From the NCBI GenBank assembly GCA_964529445.1, contig CAZGWJ010000074.1:1-13287 (forward strand): DNA of 13,287 bases. Reading direction: 5' to 3'. The notes below the pieces were generated by a model. The model had not been told where the DNA came from and did no database searches. It saw only the letters and a list, made by a program, of their open reading frames with translations. This DNA is from CAZGWJ01 sp964529445. Lineage in GTDB: Bacteria > Oederibacteriota > Muellerivitia > Muellerivitales > Muellerivitaceae. A program made the translations under genes and the position numbers. Each line of letters opens with the position of its first letter. The first letter of the stretch is position 1. Shown piece by piece: positions 12,456 through 13,287 of this stretch.

Positions 12456-13287
12456 TCAAACGCTTTTGACTCGGGCCGTTCCCTTCTTCATCTTCTTGGA
12501 TGACCCGCCACCCTGTTTTCCGTAACCCGCGGGGCCGTCGATAATTCTCATATCACATTCCGGCAACGCCTTCAGGAACACCCTTCCCCACCTCTCGGTC
12601 GTGACCCGGGGATCGAGGATGGTCACCATCCCATGATCTTTCGACGTGCGGATGAGGCGCCCGAAACCTTGTTTGAGTCGCAGGACCGCCTCGGGAAGAC
12701 TCTCGACCGAGAAGGGTTCCTGTCCCATCTCCTTGAGGCGCTTGTGACGCGCCTCGACCACCGGCCCTTCCGGCACGGTGAAGGGGAGTTTGGTCAGGAT
12801 GAGGTTCGAGAGGGACTCCCCCGGCACGTCCACACCCTCCCAGAAGCTGTTCACCCCGAACAGGACGGAATCCACGTCCATGCGAAAGGTATTGAGAAGG
12901 CGGGTGCGGTCCCATCCCTCCTCGCCCTGCATGAGGAAGGTGATCTTCATCTCCTCGAGTAGCGGCCTCACCACGGCCGCCACCTCCCGCATCATGCGGA
13001 AGGAGGTGAAAAGCACGAAAGCCTTTCCGTGGGAGGCCTTGACCGAGGCCTTCACGTGTTCGATGACCGCGCGGGTGTAGTCCGCCTCCTCCCTGCGGGG
13101 ATGGGGCATCTTCCCGGGCAGATACAGGATGACCTGTTTCTTGAAGTCGAAGGGCGAACCGAGTTGCAAGGTGCGAACCTTCAGGGGATTCTCGCCGTCC
13201 GCTTCGAGACCCAGGGCATGCCGGAAATAGGTGAAGTCGGAGGCCACCGAGAGGGTGGCGCTGGTGAATACGATGGATCGAAGGGAG
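12456..13287 (-). CDS. DinG-family ATP-dependent helicase, C-terminal part
   Basis: The frame is open through the right edge, so only the last 276 residues or so are visible and the start lies outside. The first residues read IVFTSATLSVASDFTYF, the motif that opens the second helicase domain of DinG/XPD-like superfamily 2 enzymes. Further motifs are VLFTSFRMM, FGVNSFWEGVDVPGE and LKQGFGRLIRTSKDHG (motif VI with its arginines), then ILDPRV. The protein ends in a lysine-rich tail (KKMKKGTARVKSV). DinG-type enzymes unwind DNA or R-loops, some with an iron-sulphur cluster in the part not visible here. It lies 299 bp upstream of ruvB, which has its own predicted promoter. Bacterial DinG versus YoaA-like assignment cannot be settled from this half. 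Confidence 0.92.
   Translation of the reverse strand, partial: SLRSIVFTSATLSVASDFTYFRHALGLEADGENPLKVRTLQLGSPFDFKKQVILYLPGKMPHPRREEADYTRAVIEHVKASVKASHGKAFVLFTSFRMMREVAAVVRPLLEEMKITFLMQGEEGWDRTRLLNTFRMDVDSVLFGVNSFWEGVDVPGESLSNLILTKLPFTVPEGPVVEARHKRLKEMGQEPFSVESLPEAVLRLKQGFGRLIRTSKDHGMVTILDPRVTTERWGRVFLKALPECDMRIIDGPAGYGKQGGGSSKKMKKGTARVKSV

Overview
The window is a GC-rich (about 60% by eye) bacterial chromosome segment, densely packed and almost entirely on the minus strand. A lipoprotein-type SpoIID/LytB protein, a chemoreceptor-like protein and a GldA/GldF/GldG-type ABC cluster suggest a free-living bacterium, more likely Gram-negative (Desulfobacterota, Nitrospirota, Acidobacteriota or a similar lineage). 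No rRNA or lineage marker is present, so this is only a guess. I see no tRNA, rRNA, CRISPR, transposase or phage gene.

Layout, left to right. (1) Positions 3-1610, plus strand: the 3' part of a multi-membrane-span glycosyltransferase-39-like protein, whose stop codon overlaps the convergent deaminase gene by 4 bp. (2) Positions 1607-4674, minus strand: a compact group read in the order DUF2905 membrane protein, SpoIID/LytB lipoprotein, QueA and a guanine-deaminase-like enzyme. (3) Positions 4762-9480, minus strand: a four-gene unit read as ABC ATPase, ABC-2 permease, GldG-family protein and DUF4340 protein. Its joints are an ATGA overlap, a 1-bp gap and an 84-bp hairpin-bearing gap. (4) Positions 9688-10941, minus strand: a methyl-accepting chemotaxis-like protein with almost no extracytoplasmic domain. 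(5) Positions 11104-12156, minus strand: RuvB. (6) Positions 12456-13287, minus strand: the C-terminal part of a DinG-family helicase, cut by the window edge.

From memory, ruvB, DUF2905, spoIID and queA lie next to each other in many bacteria. Here the chemoreceptor and the Gld-like ABC unit sit between ruvB and DUF2905, so they look like an insertion into an otherwise conserved block. The ABC unit probably forms one membrane machine: ATPase and six-span permease as the core, GldG and DUF4340 proteins as large membrane-anchored extracytoplasmic partners. Its substrate is unknown.

The most unusual signal is in the intergenic DNA. Four main gaps (3123-3220, 9481-9687, 10942-11103, 12157-12455) each hold a different short-period repeat cluster (8-mers or 10-11-mers), and two of these clusters occur as inverted pairs enclosing a sigma-70-like promoter. 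The 299-bp gap before ruvB also has a REP-like palindrome. Two promoters (ruvB, DUF2905) are placed so that transcription would begin at or within 1-3 bases of the ATG, which predicts leaderless mRNAs. The DUF2905 promoter also carries a perfect operator-like inverted repeat over its -35 box and spacer.
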